Shown: one piece after another, positions 35,701-48,798 of the stretch
Layout: each line of letters begins with the position of its first letter
Position numbering within the stretch: position 1 is the first letter of the stretch
Origin: Cantharellus purpuraceus
Taxonomy: Eukaryota; Basidiomycota; Agaricomycetes; Cantharellales; Hydnaceae
Assembly: GCA_025174535.1 (NCBI GenBank)
Contig: JALBUN010000023.1
Coordinates: 124,001 to 188,000, forward strand
Direction: 5' to 3'
DNA: 64,000 nucleotides
Notes under the pieces: model-generated
Told to the model about the DNA's origin: nothing
What the model saw: the letters and a program-made list of their open reading frames with translations, nothing else
Databases searched by the model: none
Made by a program: the position numbers and the translations under genes

Positions 35701-36939
35701 CCGGAGTGCACCAGACGTCATTCAGTACTCATAGAGGAAGCTTGTACGCATGGAACCTGCCCAGGAACATCCACGGGTAATGGTCGCTAGAAGTCTGCAT
35801 TCACTTACGGTCACCCCGGATCTACAGTACCAATTAGACGTTGTCGGTTCCACATACTTGGGAAGAGAAGTCCTTCTTACTTACTAACTGTCCGTCTATC
35901 TATTCATCAAAATAGCTTGTGATTATGCTTTGATGGGATTAAGCAATGTGATTGGATGGCGCCCAAAAACGTTTCCGAGTCATCAAAGTTGCCCCGCCCT
36001 GATTGTCAGAGATTATCGCGACAGCGAAGACGTCCATGATGCCTCTGACGCTCCACTGGCAAACGCTCACAGCACTTCTCAGGGCGATGTCTCAGTGGAG
36101 TTTTTCGAGTCATGTGCGCGGTCCAGGTTGACGGTCTCAGGAGTCCTTCATCCCGGTATTTTCAGCGAACCCATTGTGCCTAGAAGCAAATGATAGAGCG
36201 GTGTTTCCAGCATCGCACTGTAAACCCCATCGATGAGATAGTCGTCTGAAAGTATCGCCTCCAGAATCCAGGAGTGTCGCTGTTCGTGAGGTCCTTAGTC
36301 GAATTGTTCACAATTTAGGGTTTACGCTCCCAGACCGTCAGTTCCAGCATCGCAGGCTATTCGCTATCGCGGAACCCGGTTGCGTGGTTCCACGATGAAG
36401 AAGCACACCGTTCCACAGGCTTGACATGGCGATCGCTACTCCATGGGCTAATGTAATGTGATGATTTACGAATCCATTGTCACAGATTCACATTGACGAA
36501 GATGAATGTTCTCAAATGTGCGGACCAAAGACGGTGTGGGGTTGGGAGGCAAGTGTGCTGGCGCGCGTCAAAAGTTAGTTTCATGCTTGCCGTAGGAGTT
36601 CCAACACTCACTTATATTCATCCCACTGACGCGAAATAATCGCCTCCAGGCTGAACATATGTATGTGATTGCTCAATATTTTAGCTCAGTAAATAGAGCC
36701 TCGTTGGACTGCGCCGAAAACTGTCAAGTCGTAGGATCTTTGAGCGTGTATGTATATACAAAATCTTATCTCTTTCCGAACTGAATAGACAGGGAATTGA
36801 ACGAGCGTCACACTAATCACAACCAGCTCTGTTTTCGTTCAATAGAAAACAAATGCCTGTTGATATATTGCTCGTGCTTATGAGCGAGCTAGTCGACATG
36901 CTTATCTGAAACTTACCGTTCACTTTCCCATAGACGACC

Positions 36940-39900
36940 ATGGAGAAGTCAAACAGGTGCATGCACGATTGGACACTGCTGCCAGGGATATTAGGTCCTG
37001 ATGAGCACTGTTCGCCTATGGAGGCTGTTGAGCAGTTTGATGCAGACCGGTATACCAGAACCAGTCAGCTTGGCAGATGGATGGATATACTTGGCGACTT
37101 TTCAGGGGAAGAACTGTTTATTCTGGATGGTGATTCTCTTCTGAGTATCGTATTGGACGACGAGTTATTGACATTGGGGAAGGAAACTGGCTAGTAGCAA
37201 GTGAAATCGTTTCTACAAGTTTGTGGTAATAATATCACATCTAGATGCAGTGTTCGAGGTTGTCTTTGAGTGTGAGCCAAAAATATATCCGTCGCGACCT
37301 ACCAAGATTATTTGTCCAACAGACCGAACAGCATCAAATTTTGTTATGATATCGCCGAGCTTTGCCCGGAGTTTAATGAAGTCTTTGGTGCAGGAGCTAT
37401 CAATCCCGCTACATAGACCTTGATGCTCCGGAGTGGATGAACTACTCAATGAATCGCAAGGTAAGCGATTTTAGTTCCAAGAACCCTACCGATATTTTAT
37501 CCTCGTGCAGCCCATGTTCATCATGACCGACGATGGTGGCTCTGTCCATATCAACTTACAGCTCCAGGCCGAAAGGGCTCTCACTCGACACACATTTGTG
37601 TATGAGCTCTTGACTAGTAGTATTGCAGTGGCCCTTGTGCGAGGCGGCGAGTTTAAAGACGCGAAGGTAAGTCTGATTTGTTTCTGTTTCCGTCACCGCT
37701 GACGTACCTTTACATATTTTCATATATGAACAGAATATGAGCCTGACTCTGTCAGTGATTACCAGTATAAACCGAACCGATTGGCATCTGAATGTTGCGA
37801 CGGCGTTTCTCGATTCAGTGGAAGCAGATTAGACTCTGGATATCCCACTCCTTCATGTGTTTTTGCCCATGGGTTAATATTGGAGACGATCCCCTTGTCG
37901 CTTCGTGCTCAGCCTTTGCCGATACTCTTTGCTGAAATTGAAAGCTATCTCAGGGAGACTTTCCTTTGCTCTTCGTACGCCTCGAACGATCAGCTCCAAG
38001 CAGGTCGGCTTTTCACGATACCGGCCTCGATGCGAGACTGTTTCTCCAGAACTCTCTACATCGGAGGCTATGGCAAACCTGATTGGCCCCGCCGTTGCAT
38101 CCGAGTTGGCGCGACTTTGGAGAGGTCTTGACAATGATGCGGGGTTCTCCTTACGGACACTAGCTGCCTCAGGGGAGTCCGGAGTGTCACTGCGCGAAAA
38201 TGATCACGATGCGTTCAGCATACTTTCCTTCACGAATCGAGTACTGGATGAGCATTCGGCCAATGTACAAGTCAATACTGTGTCGTCCCTGTCGGACTCG
38301 GATCCTGGACAATTAGATCTCGGCTCTGGCCTTGGGACAGTGTTTAGAGATTGCGGTATTGGCACAATGCTCAAAGAGCTATCCTCCCGAAACATCTGGG
38401 TGGTAGCGCCTGCTTCACCTGTTTCACTTGCACGAGCTCGCCGCCGAGATCAAAAGCTTCAAGCCTCACTTTAAAAACATGCTCAGATGAGCAGCGCACT
38501 CGGGAAAGAGATGACTATCATTTCCCCCCTTGGTGAAACGAACAAGGTCGTCACCTCTAAAAAGACGGTGAGATGCGCCTAGTATGTGCTTTTACAGATC
38601 TGACGTTGTTTCAGATGCTTCAGCTCATACTGTCCTGTGCCCCCGTGTCCAAGTTGACGTCTACGGAGAAAATTGTTTCAAGTCCAAACGGAGAAGCAAT
38701 TCAAGCAAGATGCTGGTGATTTGGACTGGTGGGCCGGGAAAGATGGGGAAGGGTGAAAGCTCCGGGAGCTACAGTGTCTTGTATCTTTTGACTCACGTCC
38801 AGGAGATACTTCTCCGCAATCAGCTCACCGCGAGGGGAAGGCTGTCCGTTGAGGTTCCCTTGTACCGTTTACATCTTGAGCTTCGCGTTGTAGCACCTAC
38901 CAATGCTGGAAAGACCTTCATATCGTTCTACGCGATGGAGAAAGTCCTACGGTCTTCATGATGGAATCCTCGTTTATGTTGCACCGACGAAGGGTTTGGT
39001 GACACAGGTGCGTTTTTCTTCCCCGTCGCCTTACACCTATATGTGACCTCGATCGCAGCATAAGTATCCAAGAGATTCAAGAAGGACATTAACGGTCACA
39101 GCGTTTGTGCCATCCACACAAGAGACTTTGGTGTACACAATCCACAAAAGTGTCAGGTCCTGGAGATTATGACGTCTCCACCGTTGTTCCCATAGCTAAT
39201 GTCATAATAGAACATAGGAATAACATGGGTGTTCCACCCATCCGAGGATCTACAGCCGACTCAAGCAAGTTTCCGACAAGTTACATGGCAACCTACGCTT
39301 CTACGGGCATCCCGGAGACGGTATATATTATCATTATTACGAAACTGAGGGCTGGCAGCCGGATTCAAGGTCAAAGTGGACCTGGGAAAAGCTCAACGCC
39401 ATGATGGGTACGGTTCCCTATCAAGCTTCCCAACCCCGTCGAATAGACAATGGTGATATTGTTAACTGTTTACCACGCACTGAGATCACCTGCACAGATT
39501 TCAACACACTTGAAGCGTGAATCGAATTCGATCAACTACGAACAAATACATTGAAACCCCGGGTGTTTTCATGATAGATTGTTTCAGATTGGTTTTCTAC
39601 GAGTTGTGATCGCAACGGGTATATTCAAGGACATTAACGCGTCGTCTGAACGTCAAGACTGAAAAGGCATGCTGATGTCCAATCCTACGCGTTTGAATGC
39701 CACTATTGACCATTCTTCTTTAGAATTATCCCTGATGAAATCCACTCCATTGGTCACGAAAAGGGAGGCTCCGTCTGGGAGCAAATTCTTCTCCTGGCTC
39801 CATGCCCTATTGTGTCAGTATTGCAGTTTTCTTTTTTTAGAGAAATATTTGATGATAAGACCGTCTAATTAGAAGACTCTCAGCGACTGCAGGCACACCA

Positions 39901-41141
39901 GAGATTTAATGCTTGGCTGGAGTCCGTTCAGAGAGCTCACGGTTTCAAACATGTGTTCATCCAGCATCAACATCGCATTCACACCTGCGAAAGCACTTTT
40001 GCCTTCGCTCTGTTACGCAGACTCCTTTCACGGGTCTCTCACAAAGAATATTCAAACCTGCAGACCATAGTTCGTGGTCTAATAGATACTGATATCTCAA
40101 AGACTTCAGAGGAGCTATCACTTATTGCTCCAAGGAGAACTGAGCTGGTGGATAATTTGATAGAATTGGTGTCTGATCTTCGTGTGGAAGGTTATTTGGT
40201 AAGTGACCACCGTACTCATGGCGGACAGCCTGCCCTAATCTTTGCGTTCGATCGCCATCAATGTGCAATCTAAATTCAGAAAATTGTGCCTTGCCTGCAA
40301 GAAGCAGAACGGGATTGGTGTGCCACCAGCCCTGAGTGGCAGGGTATGGATCAGACGTGAAGAAGGACGACGAATACTACATTCCAACATTTGCTCTTAA
40401 CATAGAACATACCATAGTACCATCGCCAGAGCAACTAGACACTCAAAGTCAGAATGTCAACATGTGGAGAGCTACATATTGATCTCCAGAGTCTTGGACA
40501 AACCCCTTCCGTCTCGCCACTATCTACGCATTGTACCTCACTGTTTGCCTATACAGCTTAGCAGAATTCAGTTCACTTCTTCATCACCGGTAGACTCCGA
40601 ATTCTGCGTGAGAATTTGTTCTACAGTCTCGACAAATGTCGTGCGTTTGTCGTTCGTCGTGACCTCCGGCCACACTGATTCATTTGCGAGCGTTGGGGAA
40701 TTATGCCGTCAATACCGAAGAAGACTTCACTTGAATATTCAGTCTTCTATTCTTGCATACATTAAGTCGAAATTGCCGTTCCTTGATGCATATCTGCTCG
40801 ACTTTTATAAACATGGACAAGTTAAAGCCCTTGTGTATCCCAACCGAATAAGGAGAGGGGACGTCTGGTACCTGTTGCAGGACGTTGTCCTCACCTACTG
40901 ACCACCAGGTCTGACCTCCAGAGGTTGCTGGTGAAGGCATCTAAAGTATACTCCACACTCACAGGCGACGGAGAAGATTCGGGTTTCACTTGATATGGGA
41001 CAAGGTCTGGATCTACATGAACAGGAGAATGTCGCAATTGGCGATGGTCTTAGTCGACCACCAGGGGTGGATGATGCCGATTGGAAAGTCTATGAAGTAT
41101 TCTCCAGCCCGACGAAGGATTTCAAGGACAAGTTTTCGTAA
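36940..41141 (+). pseudogene. Broken DDX60-like Ski2-family DExH helicase
   Basis: DDX60-type proteins are large cytoplasmic Ski2-like RNA helicases. The N-terminal block at 36940 reads LGRWMDILGDFSGEELFILD and LLSIVLDDELLTLGK, typical of fungal members. Later come RHTFVYELLTSSIAVALVRG with GEFKDAK, motif I as VVAPTNAGKTFISFYAMEKV (38890s), ILVYVAPTKGLVTQ, GHSVCAIHTRDFGVHNPQKC, motif II as DEIHSIG within [16 protein letters not shown] (39740s), LSATAGTPE, FNAWLESVQRAHGFKH, PALIFAFDR, FLDAYLLDFYKHGQVKALV, GDVWYLLQDVVL and a last block ending KDFKDKFS at 41139-41141. The frame breaks inside motif Ia (VLRSS to DDGILVY, about 38958) and inside motif III (TAGTPE to FNAWLE, about 39909). The second RecA domain with motifs IV-VI is missing between about 40261 and 40464. 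It therefore cannot be an active helicase. Confidence 0.85.
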
Positions 41142-41784
41142 AGTACATTCATTGTGTATATCACAAGGATTATCTTCCAGTTTGCCTAATGAGAACGCTT
41201 GGATAAACCTGAAGCCGGTCCAGACCAAGTAGACGGAACCCCAAAGCAGAAGTAGGGTCTCATCTCTAACTGAACTGTAAGGCAAGGAACAGACTTGGTC
41301 TGCCATATATAAGAAGGTAGAGGCTGTTGAATTGTCAGCGGTCACGTCGAAAGGACAATGGGGACTAGTTGCGGTCTGGCCAGGACAGTGGGATGAAAGG
41401 GTCTAAAGGATTTACTTTTTCTCAAAGAACTCACTACGAGTGATTGGATATATGTATCTATAGCCACCATCTATGATGAATGATGGAGCTTCTGCTCTAC
41501 TCCTTACTTTGATCGACAGATACGTGAATTGCGAAAGATATCTTGACCCCGAATCACACTTGGTTGTCTATTAGAGTTGTGGTAAGCAACTTCGAAGTCG
41601 AAACTCTTAGTCTCTTACACAACCTGACATATCCAAACATGCGCGTGGCCTCACCATTATGTAATAGGCGTTTGTTGTAAAGTCCGCTCTGGCTTCGTGT
41701 TCCTTGGCCAAAGCCGCCCATTCACGAATCTTCAGGTATCAATCACGCATTAGTGGTTGCCGAAAGAACCCGGGAGTCACTGCC
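41142..41784. other. Intergenic region upstream of RNH1
   Basis: About 640 bp with no gene seen; presumably the RNH1 promoter. Confidence 0.45.
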
Positions 41785-42881
41785 ATGCCCAAAGCCACCA
41801 AGTCAGCGTTCTATGCCGTGCATACAGGTCTACAACCTGGTATCTACTTTTCATGGTAATTACAATGTCACTGTTTCGTTGAGATTGCTGTCTTCTGACG
41901 ATACTGTAGGGCTGACTGTGAACAGCAGATCAGAGGATATCCAAAAGCTCAATTCAAAAAGTTCTCCACTGAAGCAGAAGCCAATGCATTTGTTAAATTT
42001 GGCACTGCGAGCCACATTACAAGCTCAGTCGTGCCTGGAAAAGCAGGATCCTCCAAGTCCCAAAGCATCCTCAATGAATCCGAGAAAACGAAGTATTTAG
42101 AAAAGAAACTAGACAAAAAAAGAGAGGATGATGTATTAGACGAGAGCAAGTGGGAAGTTGTCTACACTGATGGTGCTTGCCATGGGAACGGCAAAAAAGG
42201 TGCCATGGCAGGAATAGGTGTTTGGTGGGGTCACGATGATCCTAGGCAAGTGGAAGAGTGAACCCATACCTCAAATAATAACTGACTTTGCGCTACTTCA
42301 AAGGAACTTGGCCGAAAGATGTCCTGGAATCCAGACAAACAATCGGGCTGAACTTATCGTTTGTTTATATATTGCATTCTCCCCTCCATGAGTTTCATGT
42401 TGCCTCTCAGGCCATCATTCGTGTCCTGGAAACAACCCCACTTAGTACCAAATACCTCCTGATTAAGACGGACTCATCATACTCCATTTCATGTAGGTTT
42501 GATGGTGATGCCTCTTTCACCTTTGAACCAACCACTATTCATGCAGGTGTGCGAGACTGGATACCCTCCTGGCAAAAACGCAAGTGGAAAACATCGGACG
42601 GGAAAGACGTCAAGAACAAACCTCTTATAGTATACCTTTCCCACCTTCTGGACGAGCGAGGTCGACGGGGACAGGTTGTCCGATTATATCATGTGCGTGG
42701 ACACGTAGGCATTGCTGGCAACGAGGCTGCAGATAGACTCGCAGGCGCCGGTGCGTTGATGCCTGCGATACCAGACAGGGATTGGGCATTGCCAGAGGAG
42801 AACCCAAAATATATAGAAAATAACGCCAATTCAGCGTTTCATGCAAGAGCTCCTTTCCGTTCCGTTCTGCACCCATGCTAA
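41785..42881 (+). CDS. Ribonuclease H1 with N-terminal hybrid-binding domain
   Basis: RNase H1 cleaves the RNA strand of RNA-DNA hybrids in nucleus and mitochondrion. Exon 1 (41785-41855) gives MPKATKSAFYAVHTGLQPGI; the intron to 41910 joins it to CEQQIRGYPKAQFKKFSTEA and EANAFVKFG, completing the Cauli_VI-type hybrid-binding domain. The catalytic domain has VVYTDGACHGNGKKG (Asp), TNNRAELI (Glu), LLIKTDSSYSI (Asp), VRDWIPSWQKRKW and YHVRGHVGIAGNEAADRLAG (His and Asp), so all catalytic residues are present. The intron 42246-42303 starts with GCAAGT and ends with AAAG, a GC-AG intron; splicing there restores DDPR-NLAERCPG. The last residues after PKYIE are weakly supported and another 3' exon is possible. 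Confidence 0.92.
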
Positions 42882-43901
42882 CCAATTAAACTTGTAGATG
42901 CAACATGGGGATTTGCAAAGTCTTCAATAATTACAAAGGATGAGTTGCAAGTTTAATTGAAAGTTCCTACAGATGTTGCCCTCAATATGCATCTGTGCCG
43001 CTCGCTTGGTGAACTCACAATATCGATTTGCTTCCTTCGTGCGCTATTCTCAGCAATAAACCCTACCCTATACGGGATCTGCAGCGACCACCTCACCTCC
43101 GGTCTGTAGCATGATTGTGTGTTTGAAGTCTTGGATACTCTTGGCATATCTTACACCTAAATAATGCGCTCACTGTTTCTAATTGTTGACATGTTGGGTC
43201 GAGACATCGTCCTGTAGCTCTTCTGTATTTAGGTATTTTGACCATGTCTCATTCCTCGCGGGATGGCGCAAGTCGTCAATTAGACTGGTGACGCGCACCA
43301 CGACATCTCTTCAATTGGTAGCCTTGTGTCGTAGTATACACTGGTCTTTAAGTCCTTGTCTGACCGAGTAACGTTAGACAAATTTGTGCCGCTGGTGTAC
43401 AGATGACTGACAGCCCTCTGCGAAATAAAGTTCTAAGTGACACGTAAAACCTACCATGTCCTTTTATTTGATCAAGTCGATTGAAACGCCAATGAAGCTT
43501 AAAAGCCTGTGGTAGGCTGGCTTTCATGCATGGAGATGTGTGTGATGCATCAGATCAGAACAACATGGTACAACCTTCTCTCGACGTCCTCCAGTACTCA
43601 GTTGCACAATACCACATCCAGGATTATGTGCTATGCACGCAAGATAGTCGAATCGTCCGAGCTCTTATATAGTATTGTTGCAGCAAGCTGAAAATGTGTC
43701 TAGGATGACTTCTTGCGACCCAGCCTGATAGTACTTAATTCATGATGTTGACATGTGCAATGCCTCAAGGTAAAGGTCAGCTCATGGAAGGCATAGCATA
43801 CAGACACCCTGCCACAGGCAGAACGTGGTGTATGTGTGCCACCATACGGCCGCGCGCAATGGCATTTCACTGACGTAAGCAGACGTGATAGCACTTTCTT
43901 T
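42882..43901. other. Region between RNH1 and PUS4
   Basis: About 1 kb with no supported gene; only short frames without motifs. Confidence 0.45.
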
Positions 43902-45281
43902 ATGCCTAAGGTTGCGTCCTCTACGTTCAACTGCTTATTTGCTGTGGTCAAGCCATCTGGACCAGGTTAGATGACTGCACGTTGTCATGGGTAAGAGACC
44001 GCCTGACTCGTGACAGCGTCCATGACGATCGTCAACACTATAAAGCCTTTGCTCTCATCGTCCCGCCTGTTTTTTCCTCAAGGGGACGGTGACCAGAGTG
44101 CTACCAGGAATTCTAAGGCTAAAGTGAAGAGGCGGAGGAAAGGGAAAGGTGGCCTGAAGGATATGGTGAAGTTGGGGACGGGAGGGACACTGGATCCACT
44201 GGCAGATGGCGTGCTTGGTATGTGCCAAGCACTCTCTCTTCTACGCTATCGGCACAAGCATAACGCTTCATTGCTGATTTAGTTCTTGGGGTGGGCGATG
44301 GAACAAAGAAGTTGGCTTCGTTTCTGGACGGTGTTAAAGTGTGTCGAGTCCATTTACGACTTCGTGTGATTGACAAGGAGGGGCAATTTCACCTTCCTTA
44401 GGAATATAAAACCACTTGCCTCCTTGGGTGTGAAACGGACTCTTACGATAGTCAGGGTGTGAGAGTCCGCGTAGCACCGTGGTCGCACGTAACGCGTCAG
44501 GGCATAGAAGAGGTGCTTGGACAGTTTAGAGGGGAAATTATGCAAACACCACCAATGTATGTATGTTCCTGAAGATCTCATCAAACATTATATCTCGAAC
44601 TGTTGAGCTGAAAATGAACATGTATCGCCCAGATTTTCAGCCCTCAAAATGGACGGCAAGCCCCTCTACGAGTACGCTCGCAATGGCATACCTTTACCCC
44701 GCCCTATTCCTGCACGCAAGGTCACAGTCCATTCTCTTGAAATAGTTGATTGGACGGATGGTACCGCTCATATGTTCCGCTGGCCAGAGCGAATATTGTC
44801 GTTCGCTGACCGGGAGAAAATGAAGAAGGCTCTAGAAGGGGCAAGTCGCAGTAATGATGTTAAACCGTCCATTGCCGACGAACCCGATTCATCTATGAAG
44901 GATGAAAGCCCCCGGCCACCAACTTTCGTGTTGACCATGAAAGTGTCAGGAGGCACTTATGTACGGTCACTCGCACATGACATTGGACACGCGGTGGGGT
45001 CAGCGGCACACGTCGTTACTCTAACCCGGATCAGGCAAGGAGACTTCACATTAGAACCAAATAAAGAGGAGGACCAGGCTTGTGTGCCTTGGGAAATCTT
45101 CGAAGAGGCTGTGAAAGAAGATGAAGAGCCTGAAGAGAGGTTAACTCGGGATGAGAATGGGTATCGCAAGTGGGAAGCCAAGGTTTTAAAACGGCTCGTA
45201 TTGTTCGAAGGCAGTGACGAGCGAACAGACGTTTCACCAAAGGCCACATATGTAGGGGATATGGATGAAGTGAATAGATAG
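43902..45281 (+). CDS. PUS4: tRNA pseudouridine-55 synthase (TruB/Pus4 family)
   Basis: Pus4 makes pseudouridine 55 in the T loop of nuclear-encoded and mitochondrial tRNAs. The ATG at 43902 gives MPKVASSTFNCLFAVVKPSG; an intron restores SMTIVNTIKPLLSSSRLFF, the family's KPxGxxS start. The catalytic motif is GTGGTLDPLADGVL, with the conserved Asp in LDPLADG. Further exons give VGDGTKKLASFLDGVK, EYKTTCLLGCETDSYDSQG, QTPP, FSALKMDGKPLYEYAR and VSGGTYVRSLAHDIGHAVGS. Each frame change fits a GT-AG intron (for example GTATGT after GVLG). The C terminus has an acidic extension typical of fungal Pus4. The gene appears intact. Confidence 0.93.
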
Positions 45282-46050
45282 GAGGGCTAATCCTTCAGCG
45301 GGTGTGTTCCTATCCTCCCAAGAACCTCAGAACTTGAAGCTTGAAGCCCGGGTCATTTATTCCTAAAACTTTCAGTGTGACGTTCGTTAGTTGCGACGTT
45401 ATAGCCATTTATTATTGCAGAATACGAACTCGTTATCTAAGGTTTTGACGATGGTACGTATGTACGTTTCTATTCTGCATACAGCGGAGGTTGTTTTATG
45501 TAAGGGACGACTTTATGTCAATTTAAACACTGTCAGCAGGACTGTTCTCCTATTTTCTCCTTTCGCGGTGGTGTTGCAAAGGAGGTCTGTGCTGACTTAC
45601 TGTGAAGGTTCTTCTCTCAAGTACTGTTTTATGTCGGGCTTCTAGTCGGACTTCCATTACTCACAGTAAATTGTAAAGCTCCCCGTCAGTCCGTTGGCGG
45701 AATACACAGCTGCCCTTTAGCACGAAGTGGACCAATGGTCTAGCCACGACGTATTTCATATCAGGTCCGTTCCTGTGTCTAAGCGTACCGCCCCATCTTC
45801 CAGAGATCATAGGATAAGACTGACAGCACTGGCTCTTGCCAATGAAGGCGGTGACCTATATAGCAACTTCTCACTGGAATGCACAGAGACTAGTATTTCA
45901 TATCATGGTTTGCCCCATTTGCGATGTATCCTGTCTGTGCCTTGCAGCCTGTCAGCCTGACGAGATTGGTTGTGCGCCAATTTCATGGGATTTTCATATA
46001 TTCGAACATGAACAACCACAGCCACTGATGGGGGCTGTGGCGTGCGCTCA
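45282..46050. other. Intergenic region between PUS4 and the first GPCR
   Basis: No gene seen in about 770 bp. Some T-rich stretches and short open frames without motifs. Confidence 0.45.
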
Positions 46051-46057
46051 TATATAA
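46051..46057 (+). promoter_or_regulatory. TATA box-like element of GPCR copy 1
   Basis: TATATAAG lies 39 bp upstream of the ATG at 46090. The tandem paralogue has the same string at a similar distance, which supports the call. Confidence 0.5.
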
Positions 46058-46089
46058 GTAACCCGAGTGTCAGGTGAACCCACGGGTCT

Positions 46090-47677
46090 ATGGCAGACTT
46101 GCTCTCTCCAAGCCAACACCCTGAGTGCACCACAATCTTTACTCGTGGTCAGACACTTGGCCTCTTTGTAAGCTCAACTGTATTCATCAAAACTCCGTAA
46201 GACGGTGACTGATTATCCAACTCTTTCTTCCGCTTCCTAGATCGCCGCTGAAGTAGGCTTGGCATCGGTCATTGCCGTGGTGTTCTTATTTGGCAAGATC
46301 GCTGTCAGTGTCAAGTGTGTATTTCGAGTTATCTCTTACTTATCCCTCCACAGAGGAATATATTACGCGACTTGCGACAAGTTCGAGCAAATAACTGGCG
46401 GTTCTTCAAATCGCCTTTGGATATATATATGGTGAGAAACTCGTGGATATGGCTTGGATGCCTCACTCAACGATACGAAACAACAGATCTTCCTTCTCCT
46501 TTCGGACCTATTACAGGCATTAGGTGCCGTGCTCGATTTCAAGTGGGTGGCTCAAGGAAGCGTAAGCTGTAGCGCCTCCTGTAGGGCACAAGGTGCTTTT
46601 GAAACTCACTTGCAGTGATACATTTCAATCCTGATGCTTTTCATCTCAGGCGCGATCCAACAACTTGGTGAAACAGGAGTTTCCCTGGCAACATTGGAAA
46701 GTATCTATTGCACTCGCATCTGCTGCATGAAATACTTATGTGTGAGTTATAGGCAATCGCTGTACATACCTTTTTCATCATCTTTTTCCGGAGAGGCGCG
46801 AGGGCAATGCTTCTTGCCACCCTAATAGTATGCATCATCTGGCTGTATATTATTATATTTGTTGTCGCCAGTCTCGCAAGTCAAGGAGATGATTTTTATA
46901 CACCAACACCGTGAGTCACGCAATTTGGTGAGTATAGGCATCGTTTGACCACACATGGTAGATACTGTGAGCTGAACACTCTGATGTCTCCATGATTGTT
47001 GTTGACTTGTTGAGTACAGGGTGCTGGGTAGGCGATCACTTTCCCAAGGAACGTATTGCTGGTGAATACTTCTGGCTTTGGTTCACCGCTGTTGTCTCCT
47101 TGGGACTCTATGTTCCACTCTTCTTTTGCCTGCGAGGAAATATCACGGTTGATGCGAACGGATGGAGAATGCGATTTCGTCGACGACCACATGCCACCAC
47201 TAGGAACGTCCGCAATGAAGACATGCTCCCTGAAGATGTTTCCCAGATGACTCAGAATCCCGCACGAGAGGCTCTAATCATGCTCTTGTCAGTTGCACCG
47301 TTCCTTTGCGCCCACGTCCATCTTCCCATATCCTAACCTTTGAGGACAGATATCCGGCATCCTATATTGCCCTTGTTGCCCCTCTTTCCATCGGTCGCTG
47401 GATCGACTTTGAGTTTAAAGCGCACCATCATAAAGATATTCCATCGGCGGTTACCTTTACTATCATCTCTATATTTCGACTCAGCGGCTTAGTCAATGTC
47501 ATCTTGCTCATCTGGACTCGTCCTGGACTCCTACATCTTAGCGACGTCCCGAGGGCTCCTTCATTTTCTGACTCTGAGGTGTTTCCGGTTGATAATTCTG
47601 AGCCTATGAGGCTGCACATGACAACGTCTCTGCCAACCAACCCACCCCCACCGATCACTGCAGTGAGTCGTGCTTAA
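46090..47677 (+). CDS. Git3/cAMP-receptor-like seven-helix GPCR, copy 1
   Basis: This belongs to the fungal seven-transmembrane receptor group related to glucose receptor Git3 and cAMP receptors, expected at the plasma membrane upstream of a G protein. The ATG at 46090 gives MADLLSPSQHPECTTIFTRG and QTLGLF. Exons continue with AAEVGLASVIAVVFLFGKIA (TM1), NWRFFKSPLDIYM, LLLSDLLQALGAVLDFKWVA (TM2), GAIQQLGETGVSLATL (TM3), AIAVHTFFIIFFRRGARAML, IVCIIWLYIIIFVVASLA (TM4), CWVGDHFPKERIAGEYFWLW and VVSLGLYVPLFFCLRGNI (TM5), YPASYIALVAPLSIGRWIDF (TM6) and LSGLVNVILLIWTRPGLLHL (TM7). The cytoplasmic tail is short and rich in Ser/Pro. Short introns at matching places in both copies show they arose by tandem duplication. 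Confidence 0.85.
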
Positions 47678-48737
47678 AGACTTCGGATATATTTGTACAG
47701 CTTGATATATGAGCATCGAGCCTAACGTGTAACCTTTTACAACGATTACAGTATAATTATATATACCCTACAGCCACCGACATACCACGTCTATTAGCTA
47801 CCCAATTGCTATCACACTATGAGTACTCAGGTGTTTATATAATTGAGTCAAGTCAATCGCACAGACACAGGGCAATGAGGAAACCCCTTTCTACAGCATG
47901 TGTAGACTTAAAAGACGATCGTGCAATGCCTTGCGCAACGACAGGCTTTATTGGAGCATCCATCATCGATCTGAATTTTAAAATGTACTTCACATTAACT
48001 TTTCTTAAAAAAGGTCTACCACTCAGGCGCTCAAGCGCTTGCATGGGCTCTTGTGTTCTTCCCCGCGCTACTATTCTAATAACGGCCTGCACTGGGAGAC
48101 GAAGCGTAACATGTTCTTCTTGCAGGTATGGCTTGGCTAAATGCAGGCGGGTATCAGTACAGCTTGTTGCAGATGGCCGCCCATTGTCTCTTCTCTTTGT
48201 CATCAGCTCCCATTCCCATGACATTGGATTGCTTCTATTCCAGTCCTCGATCCTCGGCTGTTGAATGTGCACTCACGGGTTGCCTTAGAGGGCAAAAGTT
48301 ATGCTCACCACAGGGTATACATCGCGGTGTGAGGAGGATTTTCTCCTTTCATATTTTCTCCTTTCATATTTCTGGGCATCTACGGCGCCTTAACGTGCTT
48401 AACCGCCTCACGGTCTGGATCTATCGGCTAGAGTGGAGCAAGCAACACCCAGGACGTTGCCTCAACCTGTCATGATCATGGGTTTGATTCCTCTCATAGA
48501 GTTCAAGTTGGGATTTAGAGATCAACCCTTCTCTGGAAGAGTGGTCAATTCCGACACCTTTATATAGGACACTGCTGATGCACGATACATGCCTATGCCT
48601 TACAGATTCGAGTCTGGCTCGCGAGATAGTACTACGGGTAAGGTCCATTGGTCGCATAGGGACGATGTCCCTTTCTGGCAATCACGTACAGGTGTTTCGA
48701 GGAGCGGTGCTGATGACGCTTCAGGGATAGGAGCGCG
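47678..48737. other. Region between the two GPCR copies
   Basis: No gene seen. It holds a short tandem duplication of CTCCTTTCATATTT at about 48345-48375. Confidence 0.5.
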
Positions 48738-48744
48738 TATATAA
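48738..48744 (+). promoter_or_regulatory. TATA box-like element of GPCR copy 2
   Basis: TATATAAG lies about 60 bp upstream of the ATG at 48799, in the same setting as in copy 1. Confidence 0.5.
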
Positions 48745-48798
48745 GGTCTACTTTGCTACGGTTTTCGAGTCCGAGGCGAACAAACGCTTGCGAAGTCC

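Larger units (their letters stand above)
31999..36939. other. Long region without a supported gene
   Basis: From 31999 to about 33600 the plus strand is strongly pyrimidine-rich with many microsatellites. Open frames here are long only because of composition, and none has a motif. From about 33600 to 36939 composition returns to normal; scattered frames of 60-170 codons show no recognisable family, no consistent exon chain and no transposon motifs I can name. The right end should hold what was once the promoter of the DDX60-like gene. Confidence 0.5.

Noticed and set aside
37874..38134. Minus-strand frames within the DDX60-like locus
   Set aside because: Shadows of the plus-strand remnant; no independent motif.
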